Of a stretch of DNA of 64,000 nt, positions 32,111-43,205 are shown in pieces (position 1 is the stretch's first letter; each line of letters begins with the position of its first letter). Under the pieces are notes generated by a model. It saw only the letters and a list, made by a program, of their open reading frames with translations. It made no database searches and was not told the DNA's origin. Source of the DNA: Symsagittifera roscoffensis (taxonomy: Eukaryota > Xenacoelomorpha > Acoela > Convolutidae). A program made the position numbers and the translations under genes. The DNA is taken from the NCBI RefSeq assembly GCF_963678635.1, contig NC_087070.1, forward strand, positions 49,147,467-49,211,466, read 5' to 3'.

Positions 32111-34510
32111 AGTTGAAAACTGTAAGAGGTCGAGGGCTTCCATATCGTCTACTTAGAGGCTGCCATGTTCTGTTGAGGTTCTGTCGGCTTCCATCATCAT
32201 CATTTTGACTACATATCATCTGCAAAGACACCAACTTGAGGGCGTTTTCTATCCAAATTTTGAAACTGAGGCATTTGGCGCTCAGTTGTAGATCTTTGGC
32301 ATGTTGTAATCGGTGATTCGTCACCATCGCTATGAAATTCTCTCCCCTTTTGACGATAGAATTTCGTCGGGCAAACATCTTTCGGCGGCTCCTTGAGTCC
32401 TGGTTGATGACGTTTTGTTTTATATCAAGTGTTCGGGCTGTGAATTTGGCTGACTGGAAATCTTTCTTGACTACTGCTTGGCAGATCACTGCAGGTCTTA
32501 GCATTTTCGTTAAATCACGTGCTCAAGTCGATGGGCGAAGGCTGGCCGAGATTAAGTTGAAGACTGAAGCGATACCATTCCAGCTCCAAAGGTGTCAATA
32601 TTTGTCCCAAAAGTGTCTGAACATCCGTCGTGGAATAAATATCGTGGTAAAAAAAGTGTGGTGGATGTGTTTAATTTTGTCTGCAAAAAACTGGCAAAAT
32701 CCTTCAAGCATCTTTTATTACGAAGAGTCAGAATTTTGATGCTTTGACGTTGTCAGTGGAAGAGTTTGGTTGTCTTGGTCGGGTTTTCACAGTCGTTTTC
32801 AGGCGTTAGTGTTCTGGGTTGTATATCGACCAATTGTTTCCATACCCGCAAATGAGAAATTTTGAATCTCTTGAAACAAATCGTTTTAGATAAGTCATGT
32901 TCTCAAAGTCCAATCAAGTCTAACTATTTTTGCTAGTTTCAGTCAAAATCAATGGCTCGACATTTAAAACGAATTTCCTCGAAATTTTTGATGTCTTTTG
33001 CTGCTGTTGTTATCGTTCTTGGATGGTGCTAGAACTGGCTGCCTGATTGTTGGTTTGACTACGATGGGTGTCTTGGAGTAGTCATCTGTTTTTCCTGATC
33101 TGTTGTTTTGATTTATATTTTGGTATTGTCTCGGCTGATTTCCGGTCCAAGTTGTCCTAGTTCCTCACTCTGCTGTCAAAATGATTAGGTAGTTTGCTGT
33201 GATTACGTTCAAAATTTTAGATTGGCGGTTGTCGACTGATGTCCGGAGGAAATGTTCGCAGTATTGCTCTATAGGGCTTGAGAGTTCCATGAAGGAGAAG
33301 AGTTCCATGAAGACGCTGTGTTTGAACGGCATGGAGATTGTTTGTGCCTGGTGTATGAAGTTGACGATTGACGAATTGCTGCCCAGTCAATTGGATTTGA
33401 TATCCAATTAAAAGTGGTGATAAAGGCAAAAAACTGGTAATAAAGGCAAAATAATCTTGTAGGTTCCTCCTGCTGACTGTTGTCAAGTTTGATTTCAGTT
33501 CCGAACTTGAATTTTTGCCGCGTTGCATGAAATTGATTTTCTTAAATGCGCGAACAAGTCAAATTTTCGAATTTTCGAAATATTGACGTGGTTATGGTAT
33601 TTAATCCGTGTCCTAAATTGGGAATTTAATTTTTGTAACTGGCCTTGGAGAGGCAAAAAGTGCTGCTCGGCATCCTGGAAATAAATTGAGGAGCATTCAA
33701 GCGTGAAAAATCAGTTTTCGTTTTGATTGTTTTCGTTCTTTTCCCCGTTTTTCTACAACAGTTCTGACATTTTCTCAAATGCTTAAGCCTCCTGGCTGAT
33801 TGTAACATTGTAACTTTATTTAAATTAGAATCATCCATATACAATGTATAGTATAGTTATGATTAAAACGATTGTAAGAAACTAAACCGTTCAATTAATT
33901 GCCTCGGTAATGGAAATTGAATCATTAAAAAAATCAGTTTCCAAGGTAAGGAAATCTGAAAATCAATACAGCGGCGTCCACTCGATTACTTCCAACAGTA
34001 GCAGAAGTGGTACTGGTCCTTGCATAAAAATAAAAGATGAACATTTTTTGTTATTGGAGATCACCCGAGATGTCGAATTTCAGAAAATTCAAGAAAAATC
34101 ACAACTCTTTTTTTTTCCAAAAAAGTTTTATCCGTAAATTGTTTACCATCAATCCCTATCAAAACTAATTAGAGAATGAAACATTCGGTCTCAATAACAT
34201 CTACTGTTTTTGTCATTTTACTTTTAAAGATATTCAAATTTCACTGAAAGTTGATCTAAATAAACTAAGTAGCCATGAGTTCCCAATCGACTTATCTGTC
34301 TAGTTTTTTGAAAAGTGTAAAACATGTATGTAAGTAGTACAAATATATGACACTAGGATGGGGGGGTGTGCTTGGGTGATCCCTTCAGTGATCATTGGGT
34401 ATAGATTTTACCTAATAATCCCGATGTAAAATATTCATCCCTAAAGATCCCGATGTTCATTTTTATAGCTAATGATCCGTATGTAAAAAATTTTCCATAA
34501 AAATTTTTTC
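32111..34510. repeat. Unclassified decayed repeat, unit 2 right half
   Basis: Continuation of unit 2 after the LTR element. It matches 19865-21870 (GTAAGAGGTCGAGGGCTTCC, GTCGACTGATGTCCGGAGGA, GAGAATGAAACATTCGGTCT). It carries extra sequence at about 32640-33000. Minus-strand frames (32106-32504, 33217-33528) resemble a decayed Gag-type protein but are not classifiable. Confidence 0.65.
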
Positions 34511-35869
34511 ACACAAAATTTTCCCATAAAAGGTACACTGTGAGAGAACCTCTAGGACGAGGATCAAAAGAAGTGAACTTAGAACAGAGCCCTGATTTAC
34601 ACCGACATTCATTTTGAAATTTTCGCTGTACTGGCCGTTTACTCTAACCTAGCTCCGGGCATTACAGTACATACCCCGGACGACCTGTACTGCCCTTTCC
34701 TCGACACAATGATTTTGAGGGGCTATCACGGTACATTTGTGAGTACACGGTCAAAAGCTTTCTCGAGATCCACAGAAGGACAGTAGGGAGGCCCGTTAGC
34801 AGCAATGTGTTTTTCTTGTAGCTGTCGAATAGTGAATATGGTATATAAGCACCATCCTACGAAAAATATACTCGAGCATTCGTTCTACCAGCTTCATGAT
34901 TTCATCTGTGAGTTTCAGTCTTTGAGAGTTGCCACGATTTAGGGCCTCTCTTTTGCATTTGTAGAATTTCAGATTGTTGCTCTCACTCAGTCTGCAGGGG
35001 TAACACAATTTTTGAAAAAAGCTTCAGTTAGTTAGCTCATCAGTTCGACGCCAAGATCCCCAATTGCTTTCAGCATCTGAAGCAACAATGCCCGACGGTC
35101 TCGCGGATTCATTTTGTTGATGGCCATGCCATGTGCATCAATTCTCTGAAAACTTCAGGTGGCTGTCCAGCAATCGACGCAGTCTTCTGGAGCATCTCAT
35201 TTGGCCAATCAGTTTCTACATTGAGAAGTCTGGCATAATGTTCAACACACGCCTTCAATTTCTCATTCACGCCTTCAATAGCTCACCTGCATCATTCCAC
35301 ACACAACTCTCGCCCGAGATGTCCTGATTAGCGCTATCCATCTACATAGCGATCCGAAAGACACTGTCACCATTTAGAGACACAGTGGTGAATTCTTCCT
35401 TCTCAGCAGTAGACTTAGCAAAATAAACAGTATGTTTTGACTCGCCCTTTAATTTCAGATAAGATTCTCGACCCTTCAGCCTTTCAGTCGTCTTGCCTAT
35501 CTTCATCAAGGCTTTTCAAATCTTGAAATTTTCTCTTGCACAACGTGGTCAACTTGTTCATTCCACCACCAAGTTTCAGGTCTCTACTTTTGAATTTTTG
35601 ATAGACCACATAATTCAGTGGCAGCCTTCAGAGTCAGAAACTTCAGGCGAGATAAGACATACTCAACGTGAATGGTTGTATCATTAGTATTCTGGACAGC
35701 TGACATCCCGTGTTTTTGAAGGGCCTACTGGATTTGGTTGGCTATGGCAGCGTCTCTGTAATGTTGTTGGACGCATTCCTCGTTTGGAATAATTTTAACA
35801 TCAGAAACGGCACTGCTAAAGGACTTACGATAGAGTATGTAGTTCAGCTGCGTAGAGTGGCCACCCGGA

Positions 35870-36250
35870 TTATATGAGATGAGGTGGGAGTCTCTCTTCT
35901 TCTTGAACCAGGTGGTGTCGAATCGAAGGCCGTTGGCAACAGCAAATTCCAGGAGACGTTAGCCGTCTGTAATACGCAAACCGTAACCGTTTTTCACTGA
36001 CTGCCTCTTGATGACCCCAGGTAGCGGAGCCAACGTGCCCATTCAAGTCGCCGACTGGGATTAGTATTTCAGAACCTGGAACCTTGGCAAAAACAAATTG
36101 CGGTTGATCGAAGAAAAGCTCGTTCACAACGGCAAGCAGGCTAGCTTGCGGAGCATAAACTGAGACGAAGCTGAGAACTTTATTTCCAATCATGAATTTG
36201 AGTTTGAAGATTCTGTCCGAGATAGGCTGCACTTTAATAACTTCATCCAA
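35870..36250 (-). pseudogene. LINE apurinic-type endonuclease, central part
   Basis: Open for 126 residues. ISDRIFKLKFMIGNKVLSFV, SVYAPQ, EILIPVGDLNGHVGSATWG and a degraded FADAxxLxxxNTWF region are recognisable. Such endonucleases nick target DNA to prime reverse transcription. It lacks the catalytic His segment in the same frame. The N-terminal part is repeated next door (36250-36735). Confidence 0.85.
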
Positions 36251-36735
36251 GGCCTGATTCGTTCGAACAGTAGTAGATATGGTACTTGGCGTTGTGGCCT
36301 TTTATGCTACGGACCTGGTTAGCTGCTACACCACCTTTCCACCTGTGCTCGTGGACACTGCACAAGTTAACTTAGCAAATGTTAACAAGGATATCTAGCA
36401 CACCGGCTCCGCCATGACTTGATTCGACCGAACAGTAGTAGAAGTGGTACTTTTCGCCGTGGCCTTTTATGGAACGGGACCTGGTTAGCTGCCACATCAC
36501 TTTTCCACCTGTGCTCTTGGACACCGCAGAATTTAACTTTGCAAATGTTAACATAGACATCTAGCACACCGGCTCCGCAAAGACTTGATTCGTTCAAACA
36601 GTTGTAGAGGTGGTACTTGACGCCGTGGCCTTTCCTGTTACGGACCTGGTTAGCTGCCACACCATCTTTTCACCTGTACTCTTGGTCACCGCAAATTTTA
36701 ACTTTTCTCCTTGATAGATTCTCCAGAACTCCGAG
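36250..36735 (-). repeat. Three tandem copies of a ~165-bp endonuclease segment
   Basis: Plus-strand copies at about 36250-36405, 36406-36570 and 36571-36735 share TTCG(A/T)(C/A)CGAACAGTAGTAGA-like starts, GCCGTGGCCTTT, GACCTGGTTAGCTGC and CCACCTGTGCTC. On the sense strand each encodes the same endonuclease stretch (EHRWKSDVAANQV, KGHGEKYHFYYC, GGAGVLD). LINE endonucleases normally have this block once. Confidence 0.9.
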
Positions 36736-36860
36736 TTTTCTGGGTAACCATATTCCAAGTGGAAACTCTGAATTTACTCAAGATCGGGGGCTTGCACGAT
36801 TTGCCGCAATGACCAGAGCCTGCTTGCCACACCGGGGATTAAGCCCAGCCCGATACGTAA

Positions 36861-36994
36861 CCTGCAATCCGCTCAGTACGGCTACAGGCACCGACAATAT
36901 GGGGTTTTGTTGAAGACTTTGTCATGAGATTAAAGCGGATTTTTGAACGGAACGGATTTACATGTAAATAAAGCGTGCACGTTTCTAATGGGGT
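36861..36994. other. Short spacer, nothing recognised
   Basis: Linker between the LINE relic and the 264-bp repeat pair. No gene or repeat was identified. Confidence 0.5.
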
Positions 36995-37257
36995 TAAAAT
37001 TGGCTTATCAATTATGTGTCTTTTGAGCCAACTTAAGACATGTATTTATAACCAAAAGTATAAATATACAAATTGATTCTGAATAGTCTAGAAGATGCAA
37101 GGATTTTCCACTTGATAGTGTATAAATACAATAAGGTACCAGATACCTGTGCATGGGTTGACAAGGTAAGTATGGTCATGTGAACGTCTGTGCTCGGTTA
37201 GTTATGGGTAGTTAGGTAGTTATGTTTGTTTGAAACTTTGATTTAGATGTTTTTTGC
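36995..37257 (+). repeat. 264-bp direct repeat, copy 1
   Basis: Over 95 percent identical by eye to 37465-37728, at a 470-base offset. It contains a TATA-like GTGTATAAATACAATAAGG and the splice-donor-like ACAAGGTAAGTATGG. It could be a terminal repeat of a small TRIM-type element or a segmental tandem copy. Confidence 0.88.
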
Positions 37258-37464
37258 CATTTGCTTACCAATCAACTATCATACGTATAACTTCAATCAA
37301 AAATATGGCTATACATCCAAACCAGTCTATATTTTTTCAAGAAGACTCTAGATTTTTACCTAGAAACTAAGAAAGTACAACACATACCAGATAAATAAAA
37401 TGAGAGTGTATTTTTTCACGTAATCGATTAATTATCCGTAGACCTATTTTTGCGTACGTACGTG

Positions 37465-37728
37465 TAAAATTGGCTAATCAATTATGTGTCTTTTGAGCCA
37501 AATTAAGACATATATTTATAAGCAAAAGTATAAATATACAAATTGATTCTGAATAGTCTAGAAGATGCAAGGATTTTCCACTTGATAGTGTATAAATACA
37601 ATAAGGTACCAGATACCTGTGCATGGGTTGACAAGGTAAATATGGTCATGTGAACGTCTGTGCTCGGTTAGTTATGGGTAGTTAGGTAGTTATGTTTGTT
37701 TGAAACTTTGATTTAGATGTTTCTTTGC
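37465..37728 (+). repeat. 264-bp direct repeat, copy 2
   Basis: Second copy; AAGGTAAGT is AAGGTAAAT here. The 207-base interval between copies has no coding sequence. Just after it a 20-base unit (GTGGCCAAAAGTGTATTAAT) is repeated with variation at 37737-37783. Confidence 0.88.
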
Positions 37729-38415
37729 AAGGAGTTGTGGCCAAAAGTGTATTAATGTGGCCAACAGTATGTGTATTAATGTGATTTTCTAATAACAGCG
37801 TAATTTTATCAATGTTTATTTCTACATGTGGTTTTTTTATTAAAGTATTTTCTTTTTTTTTGGGCTTAAAGCAGCTTTTTGAGACGCTCATTTACATCTA
37901 GAAGTATGTTTATAGCTCAAACTTCATCTAAATGCTTATCAATTTGGCTGGAAAATCCAGAGTACTGCGAAAGATACCATACATGGACTTCTAAGCACCA
38001 AATACTACAGTTCTGGTTGTGTCTACTTGAGTCTACGTTTTGATACTTGAATTGTTTAAGTGTACTTGAAGGTTATTTTCAAATCAGTGACTTTTTTCGC
38101 TCATATTTATTCATTTTGGTTTGTATGGTTTTGTGTAACCATCTCAATAGATATTTTCATTTATGCGTTCAACAAAAAAAATATGAGTTGTAAGGTTGTA
38201 AGTTATATACCACTACAACATAAACTCCATATTGCTTATGCTAAATTTTAAAGACGACCTGAATTTTCGCAACAGATCCAATTTCAGTACAAAAATTCAA
38301 CAAGCTGACCTGATTTCACGCATGATATTGCATGCGTGTGTGTGTGTAAGTAACTGTAATGGTATTTGTGAAAATATGAACGTTTTGTGTTTGAACCTCA
38401 AAAGTCTGAAACCCA

Positions 38416-38645
38416 TTTGCATACATGTTAATTACATACTTTTTTTGCATAATTTTTGAAAAATACAGAGAAATTTTTGCATACAATTGAAGAGACAAGA
38501 TTTTTTTTTGCATGAGGTTAATGTCTCTGTTAAGTTTTTTTTGCATCAATTTCACGAAATATTATGTTTCTTATTTAATTAGAAAAAATCAAGAGTGATT
38601 ACTTCACCATGTTCAAGCACGGATTTTTTTGCATTTATAATTTTC
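38416..38645. repeat. Cluster of T-run + GCAT words (octamer-half-site-like)
   Basis: Six occurrences of T5-9 followed by GCAT, or of ATTTGCAT, within 230 bases (about 38416, 38441, 38473, 38501, 38535 and 38633). ATTTGCAT is the core of POU-domain binding sites. On the minus strand the words read ATGCAAAAAAA. Function unknown. Confidence 0.6.
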
Positions 38646-38804
38646 ACGTCACGGCAAAAAATAATTTTAACCAAAAAAATGATGTCATGGCTGGCTGAAT
38701 TTTTTTAAAGGTTTGAACACCATATTGTCATCACATATATCCTCAATTCAAACTGTCAAGGAAATTCATTTTTTTTCAAATTTAACGTGGGGCCTTTTTC
38801 AGTC

Positions 38805-39465
38805 GATGTTCTGCAAGTTCTATTAGCAATTGAGCCAAAAGATGAAAATATGTAAAATGAACTAATGATTAAACTGCTTGATTCTGTTTAGCAGTCAGGA
38901 TTCTCAAGATTCTCAGAAAATCACAATAACTTAAAAAGTGAGTGAGAGAAGATGAATGAAAAATTGTTTTAGAAAAACATTCACAGGTTAATAGCCATTT
39001 TGGAAGCACAAAAAATACCCAGTAACAAAAAAATATCTATTAAGATGCTAAAGCATTATTACGAGTGTTACTTTCTAATTTCCGCAAAAAGAGTTTTGTA
39101 GTAAAAAATGGGGAATTGAGTTGCATGACACGAAGACATTCAAATGAAATTCCACAAACTGATCAAAAATTTTCAGCCCAATTTGTTGTTTTACATTGAG
39201 CCCGCAACCGGTAATCCGGGAAAAAACTCTTATAGAGTCCTATGAAACTTTGAGGCACGGCCGGTCGGTTTATCGGGCAATAGCTAACCCTGCGTTGCTC
39301 ATCGCTACGCGCTCCTCTGGAATGCCTCCGGCTGGTGTAGTCTTGCTTTATTGTTTTAACTGCTTTTACAATAAAATTTGCTGAAACAAAATGTATGCCA
39401 AATAAGTAATGAAAAAGAAATTTAACATGAATTTATCTATCTACCAAATTGAGAGTTTTTATTGA
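38805..39465 (+). repeat. Foldback repeat family, forward copy 1
   Basis: Begins GATGTTCTGCAAGTTCTATT and includes the GC-rich core GCACGGCCGGTCGGTTTATC followed by GGGCAATAGCTAACCCTGCG. Matches 39534-40222 directly and 40379-41620 inverted. The family is not recognised. Confidence 0.85.
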
Positions 39466-39533
39466 AACTGTGAAAGCAATATCAAATTAGTGATTATTAA
39501 GGATTTTATCTTTTACCAGTTTTTTTTCAAAAA

Positions 39534-40222
39534 GATGTTCTGCAAGTTCTATTAGCAATTGAGCCAAAAGATGAAATTATGTAAAATGAACTAATGATTA
39601 AACTGCTTGATTCTGTTTAGCAGTCAGGATTCTCAATGTTCTCAGAAAATCACAATAACTTAAAAAATGAGTGAGAGATGATGAATGAAAAATTGTTTCA
39701 GAAAAACATTCACAGGTTAATAGCCATTTTGGAAGCACAAAAAATACCCAGTAACAAAAAAAGATCTATTAACATGCTAAGCATTATTACAAGTATTACT
39801 TTCTAATTTCCGCAAAAAGAGTTTTGTAAATAAAAATGGGGAATTGAGTTGCATGACACGAATACATTCAAATGAAATTCCACAAACTGATCAAAAATTT
39901 TTAGCCCAGTTTGTTGTTTTACATTGAGCCCGCAACCGGTAATCCGGTAAAAACTCTTATAGAGTCCTACAAAACTTTGAGGCACGGCCGGTCGGTTTAT
40001 CGGGCAATAGCTAACCCTGCGTTCTTCATCGCTACGCGCTCCTCTGGAATGCTTCTCGCTGGTACAGTCTTGCTTTATTGTTTTAACCACTTTTACAATA
40101 AAATTTGCTGGAACAAAAGGTATGACAAATAAGTATTGGAAAAGAATTTAAACATGAAATTGACAATTTTTTCTGTATCTATCTACAGTGTTTATCCATC
40201 TACCAAATTGACAGTTTTTTAT
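39534..40222 (+). repeat. Foldback repeat family, forward copy 2
   Basis: About 90 percent or more identical to copy 1 over most of its length. Its right end (CTACCAAATTGACAGTTTT) faces the inverted copy. Confidence 0.85.
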
Positions 40223-40249
40223 TCCTCAAAAATATTTCTTATTTTAAAA

Positions 40250-40352
40250 GGTGTTCTATAAAATTAAATGACCCAATCTCATTCTTGTCATAATCGGGCA
40301 AAACATGTTTGAAGCGAGAATGAGATTGATTCAATTAGTTTTATAGAACATC
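40250..40352. repeat. Small palindrome at the centre of the foldback
   Basis: The left arm, 40250-40284 (GTGTTCTATAAAATTAAATG...TCTCATTCT), pairs with the right arm, 40317-40352 (AGAATGAGATTGATTCAATT...GAACATC). The 36-bp arms have a few mismatches and a 32-base loop. Confidence 0.85.
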
Positions 40353-40378
40353 TATAAAAATGTGATGAATTTTTAGGT

Positions 40379-41620
40379 TTAAAACACTATCAATTTGGTA
40401 GATAGATAATTTATGTACATTTATTTTCAATTACTTATTTGGCATACTTTTTGTTCCAGCAACTTATATTGTTAAAGTGGTTAAAACTTTAATGGAGTGA
40501 CTACACCAGCGAGAATCATTTCCAAGGAGCGCGTAGCGACGAGCAACGCAGGGTTAGCTATTGCCCGATAAACCGACCGGCCGTGCCTAAAGGTTTCGTA
40601 GGATTCGATTTGATTTTTTTCCCGAAACACTGATTGCAGGCTCGATGTAAAACAACAAAGTGAGGTGAAAAGTTTGATCAGTTTGTGGAGTTTTATTCGA
40701 ATGTCTTCGTGTCGTGCAACCACATTCCCTGTTTTTTACTACAAAACCCTTGCTGCGGAAATTAGAAAGTAATCCTTGTGATAATGCTTAGCATGAAGAT
40801 GGATATTTTATACTATTAAAAACTCCTTTAACCAAGGAATAGAATAGTTATTTTTATTTTTTTCCCTTGAATAGTTTGTAGCTTGGGAATATTGAAACTT
40901 GACAGTGTAATAGTGTTCCAACAATTTCGGAAAATGAATTCTTGAAAAACTGTCCAAGAAGTTAATTATTGCAATTTATATCACTTAAATTTATGGTTTG
41001 CTAGTCTGATGAATACGTCGCTAATTACCTAATGGCTTATTAAAGTAAGGATATAATTCTTCAAAAATCTAAAATTGACTTCTTTCAATCTCACCACTTC
41101 CTCTTTTTGCAATTTATATAAAGTTTCTATCAAGTGTGATTTTTTAGTGCAAACAATTTGAATCTTCAAAAAATTTGTGTTGCATGATTTCGGCAAGTAA
41201 CTAATTAAGTGATCACTCAAATTGGTTGTTGTCACTCAAAGACTCAGCGTGTAGCTTATAGGTTTCACAAAAAATGACAGACAAGCCATTACTGGTTCAG
41301 AACAAAATTGAAGGATTTTCGGTTCTGTTTTGTTGCATCCAATCACTGCCTAATTAAACCCGTCAGATTGCATATATGGTGCAATCTAAAATTAACATTT
41401 TAAATTTTGTTCTTGCAAACCTCTAAATATACTTTTTTAACCATTTTTCTTTCTTTTTCTCTCATTCAATTTTTTAAACATTGTGATTTTCCGAGCAGCT
41501 TGAGAATCGTGACTGCTAAACAAAAAGAAGAAAAATAAAATAATTATTAGTTGATTTTACATAATTTTTATCTTTTGGCTCAATTGTTAATAGAGTTTGC
41601 AACAATTCTTTTTGAAAAAA
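40379..41620 (-). repeat. Foldback repeat family, inverted copy (interrupted)
   Basis: 40379-40805 is the reverse complement of the right part of the forward copies, including the CGATAAACCGACCGGCCGTG core. After an unrelated stretch (about 40810-41470) the remaining end (GAGAATCGTGACTGCTAAAC, TCTTTTGGCTCAATTGTTAA) follows at 41480-41620. No gene was recognised in the intervening stretch. Confidence 0.8.
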
Positions 41621-41984
41621 AAACTGGTAGAAGAAAAAAAATCCTTATAAATCCCTAATTTTGTTTTGCTTCACAGTTTTGACTGTTGAGACTGATGTCT
41701 CTGTACGTTTTCCTTATATGAAGTTCAATTTATTTTAAGATTTAATATTAGGTTTTCTTAATAATGTTTTCACAGTTTTGTCTATTAGGACCGTTTACTT
41801 TCAAATCAGATAAAACAAACCTACCAAGAACGCGGTCTAAACAGTCAAAACTGAAAACAATATTAAATCAAAAGCTTTCATGCGAAAGCTTACACTTACT
41901 TAATAAAATTCTGTCAAGAATCAGACTTATCGGTAGAATACGCTGATTTAAAGAAGAATAGTCATGTTTCTCCATCAAGTAGAC

Positions 41985-43205
41985 TTCGAATTTTGTTCCC
42001 ATTCATCGACAATCACGACCGTATTTGCGCTCGAGGTCGCTTGTCCAAAGCACCAATTTTGATTACTTTGAGATATCCCATCATTCTAGATGGATCAAAT
42101 CACATCGTCAAGTTGCTAATAAAAAACACCCACATAGTGAACAGTCATTTTGGAAATGAACAAATGCGCAGTATTCTCATGGAAAACTAATGGGTCCTCC
42201 GTTGTCGTCTAACTATAAGGCAGTTTATGCGAATTTGCCTGTCTTGTCGTAGAATGTTGCAGTAAGTTTCAGCACCCCTCATGGCAGACCTGCCAAAAGA
42301 TCGATTACCGACGGCAAATCATTATCCGTTTTATACTACTGGACTAGACTTCATAGGGGATTTCCCGATTTACGATACCAACAACCGATCTTAGAGATAT
42401 ATACTTCTCTTCACCTGTTTGGTTGTACGCGCGGTACACTTAGAAGATCAACTAAGTTTTCTACTGACAGCACAATTCATTGCATCAGATATTTTGTTTG
42501 TCGGCGGGGAAAGCCGACAAAGGTCACATCGGACAACGGTTCTTCTTTTGTCAGTGCGAATAAAGTCCTGAAGAGCCCAGTAAGTGACTTAGCTCAAAGT
42601 TTTGATTTCAAAGACAGACTATCGCTCATGGACATAGATATAGAAGGGTTTTTCAACCCGCCAGCAGCGCCTCATTTTGGTGGCAGCTGGAAGCGACTAG
42701 TTCAATTTTCCAAGTTGTCTGTCTATAAAATGATCGTTTCTCAAACACTGCATGATAATCGCTGAACAACTTCGTTTGCGAAATCTAATTCAGCACGAAC
42801 TCGCGTCCTTTATCTAACGTTCCTGCGGACATAACTGACCCATTGCCGCTCACCCCGAATCACTTCTTTCTCGGTAGACCATCAATTAATGTACCACTTG
42901 GCATTTTTCTGGACAAACCAGTCACTCATTCCAAATCGTGGAAAAATGCGCAGCTTTGAATCGTTTCCGCCGTGAGTACCTTCCAGAAAAGCAAAGTCGG
43001 ACTAAGTGGACTCCAACTCGGCCTCCAACAACTTGGCAGTCGTTGATCTTGTCCGGGTTTTAGAAGATTAAACACCGCGGGATCTTTGGTCTGTCGCTAA
43101 AATTCTCGAGTTTCATCCAGCCAGCAATGAACAGTCGGATCGGTGACACTCCAGACTCCTCGTGGTAAAAAGGTACGGCCAGTAAATAAACTGTCTGGAA
43201 TTTTC
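41985..43205 (+). pseudogene. BEL/Pao retrotransposon integrase relic
   Basis: Frames on the plus strand, broken by stops and shifts, read PFIDNHDRICARGRLSKAPI, IKNTHIVNSHFG and CLSCRR (HHCC zinc finger), LMADLPKDRL, TTGLDFIGDFP (first Asp, about 42345), VTSDNGSSFVSANK (second Asp, about 42530), PPAAPHFGGSWKRL (about 42660-42700), LTPNHFFLGRPSINVPLGIF, a degraded PRDLWSVAKILEFHP and TPRGKKVRPVNKLSGI. PHFGGxWERL and LTPNHFLLGR are diagnostic of BEL/Pao integrases. The catalytic Glu of WERL is Lys here. RT and Gag of the same element are not recognised nearby. Confidence 0.88.

Larger units (their letters stand above)
34520..36860 (-). mobile_element. Truncated LINE (endonuclease, linker and N-terminal RT), decayed
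   Basis: Read on the minus strand from 36860: a TWNM start of an APE-type endonuclease, a triplicated CVQE-type segment (36250-36735), VIKVQPISDRIFKLKF, VSVYAPQ and PVGDLNGHVG (catalytic Asp and Asn), a degraded HSTQLNYIL, the linker phrase PETWWWNEQV, then MLKAIGDLGVELM, KREALNRGN, LKLTDEIMKLVERMLE and RT motif DLEKAFDRV. Homology stops after QGSVLSSLLL without YADD. These phrases match the EN-RT single-ORF LINEs widespread in marine invertebrates. Many stops and shifts show it is inactive. The RT end also appears at 21880-22335. Confidence 0.88.

Noticed and set aside
24479..32116. Target-site duplication of the gypsy element
   Set aside because: The flanks GGTAG and AGTTG do not match, and comparison with the empty site does not give a clean 4-6 bp duplication, so none is claimed.
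39911..40132. 73-codon frame in the foldback repeat as a conserved peptide
   Set aside because: The frame is kept in the direct copies only because the DNA is repeated. The opposite strand is equally open and no domain is recognisable.
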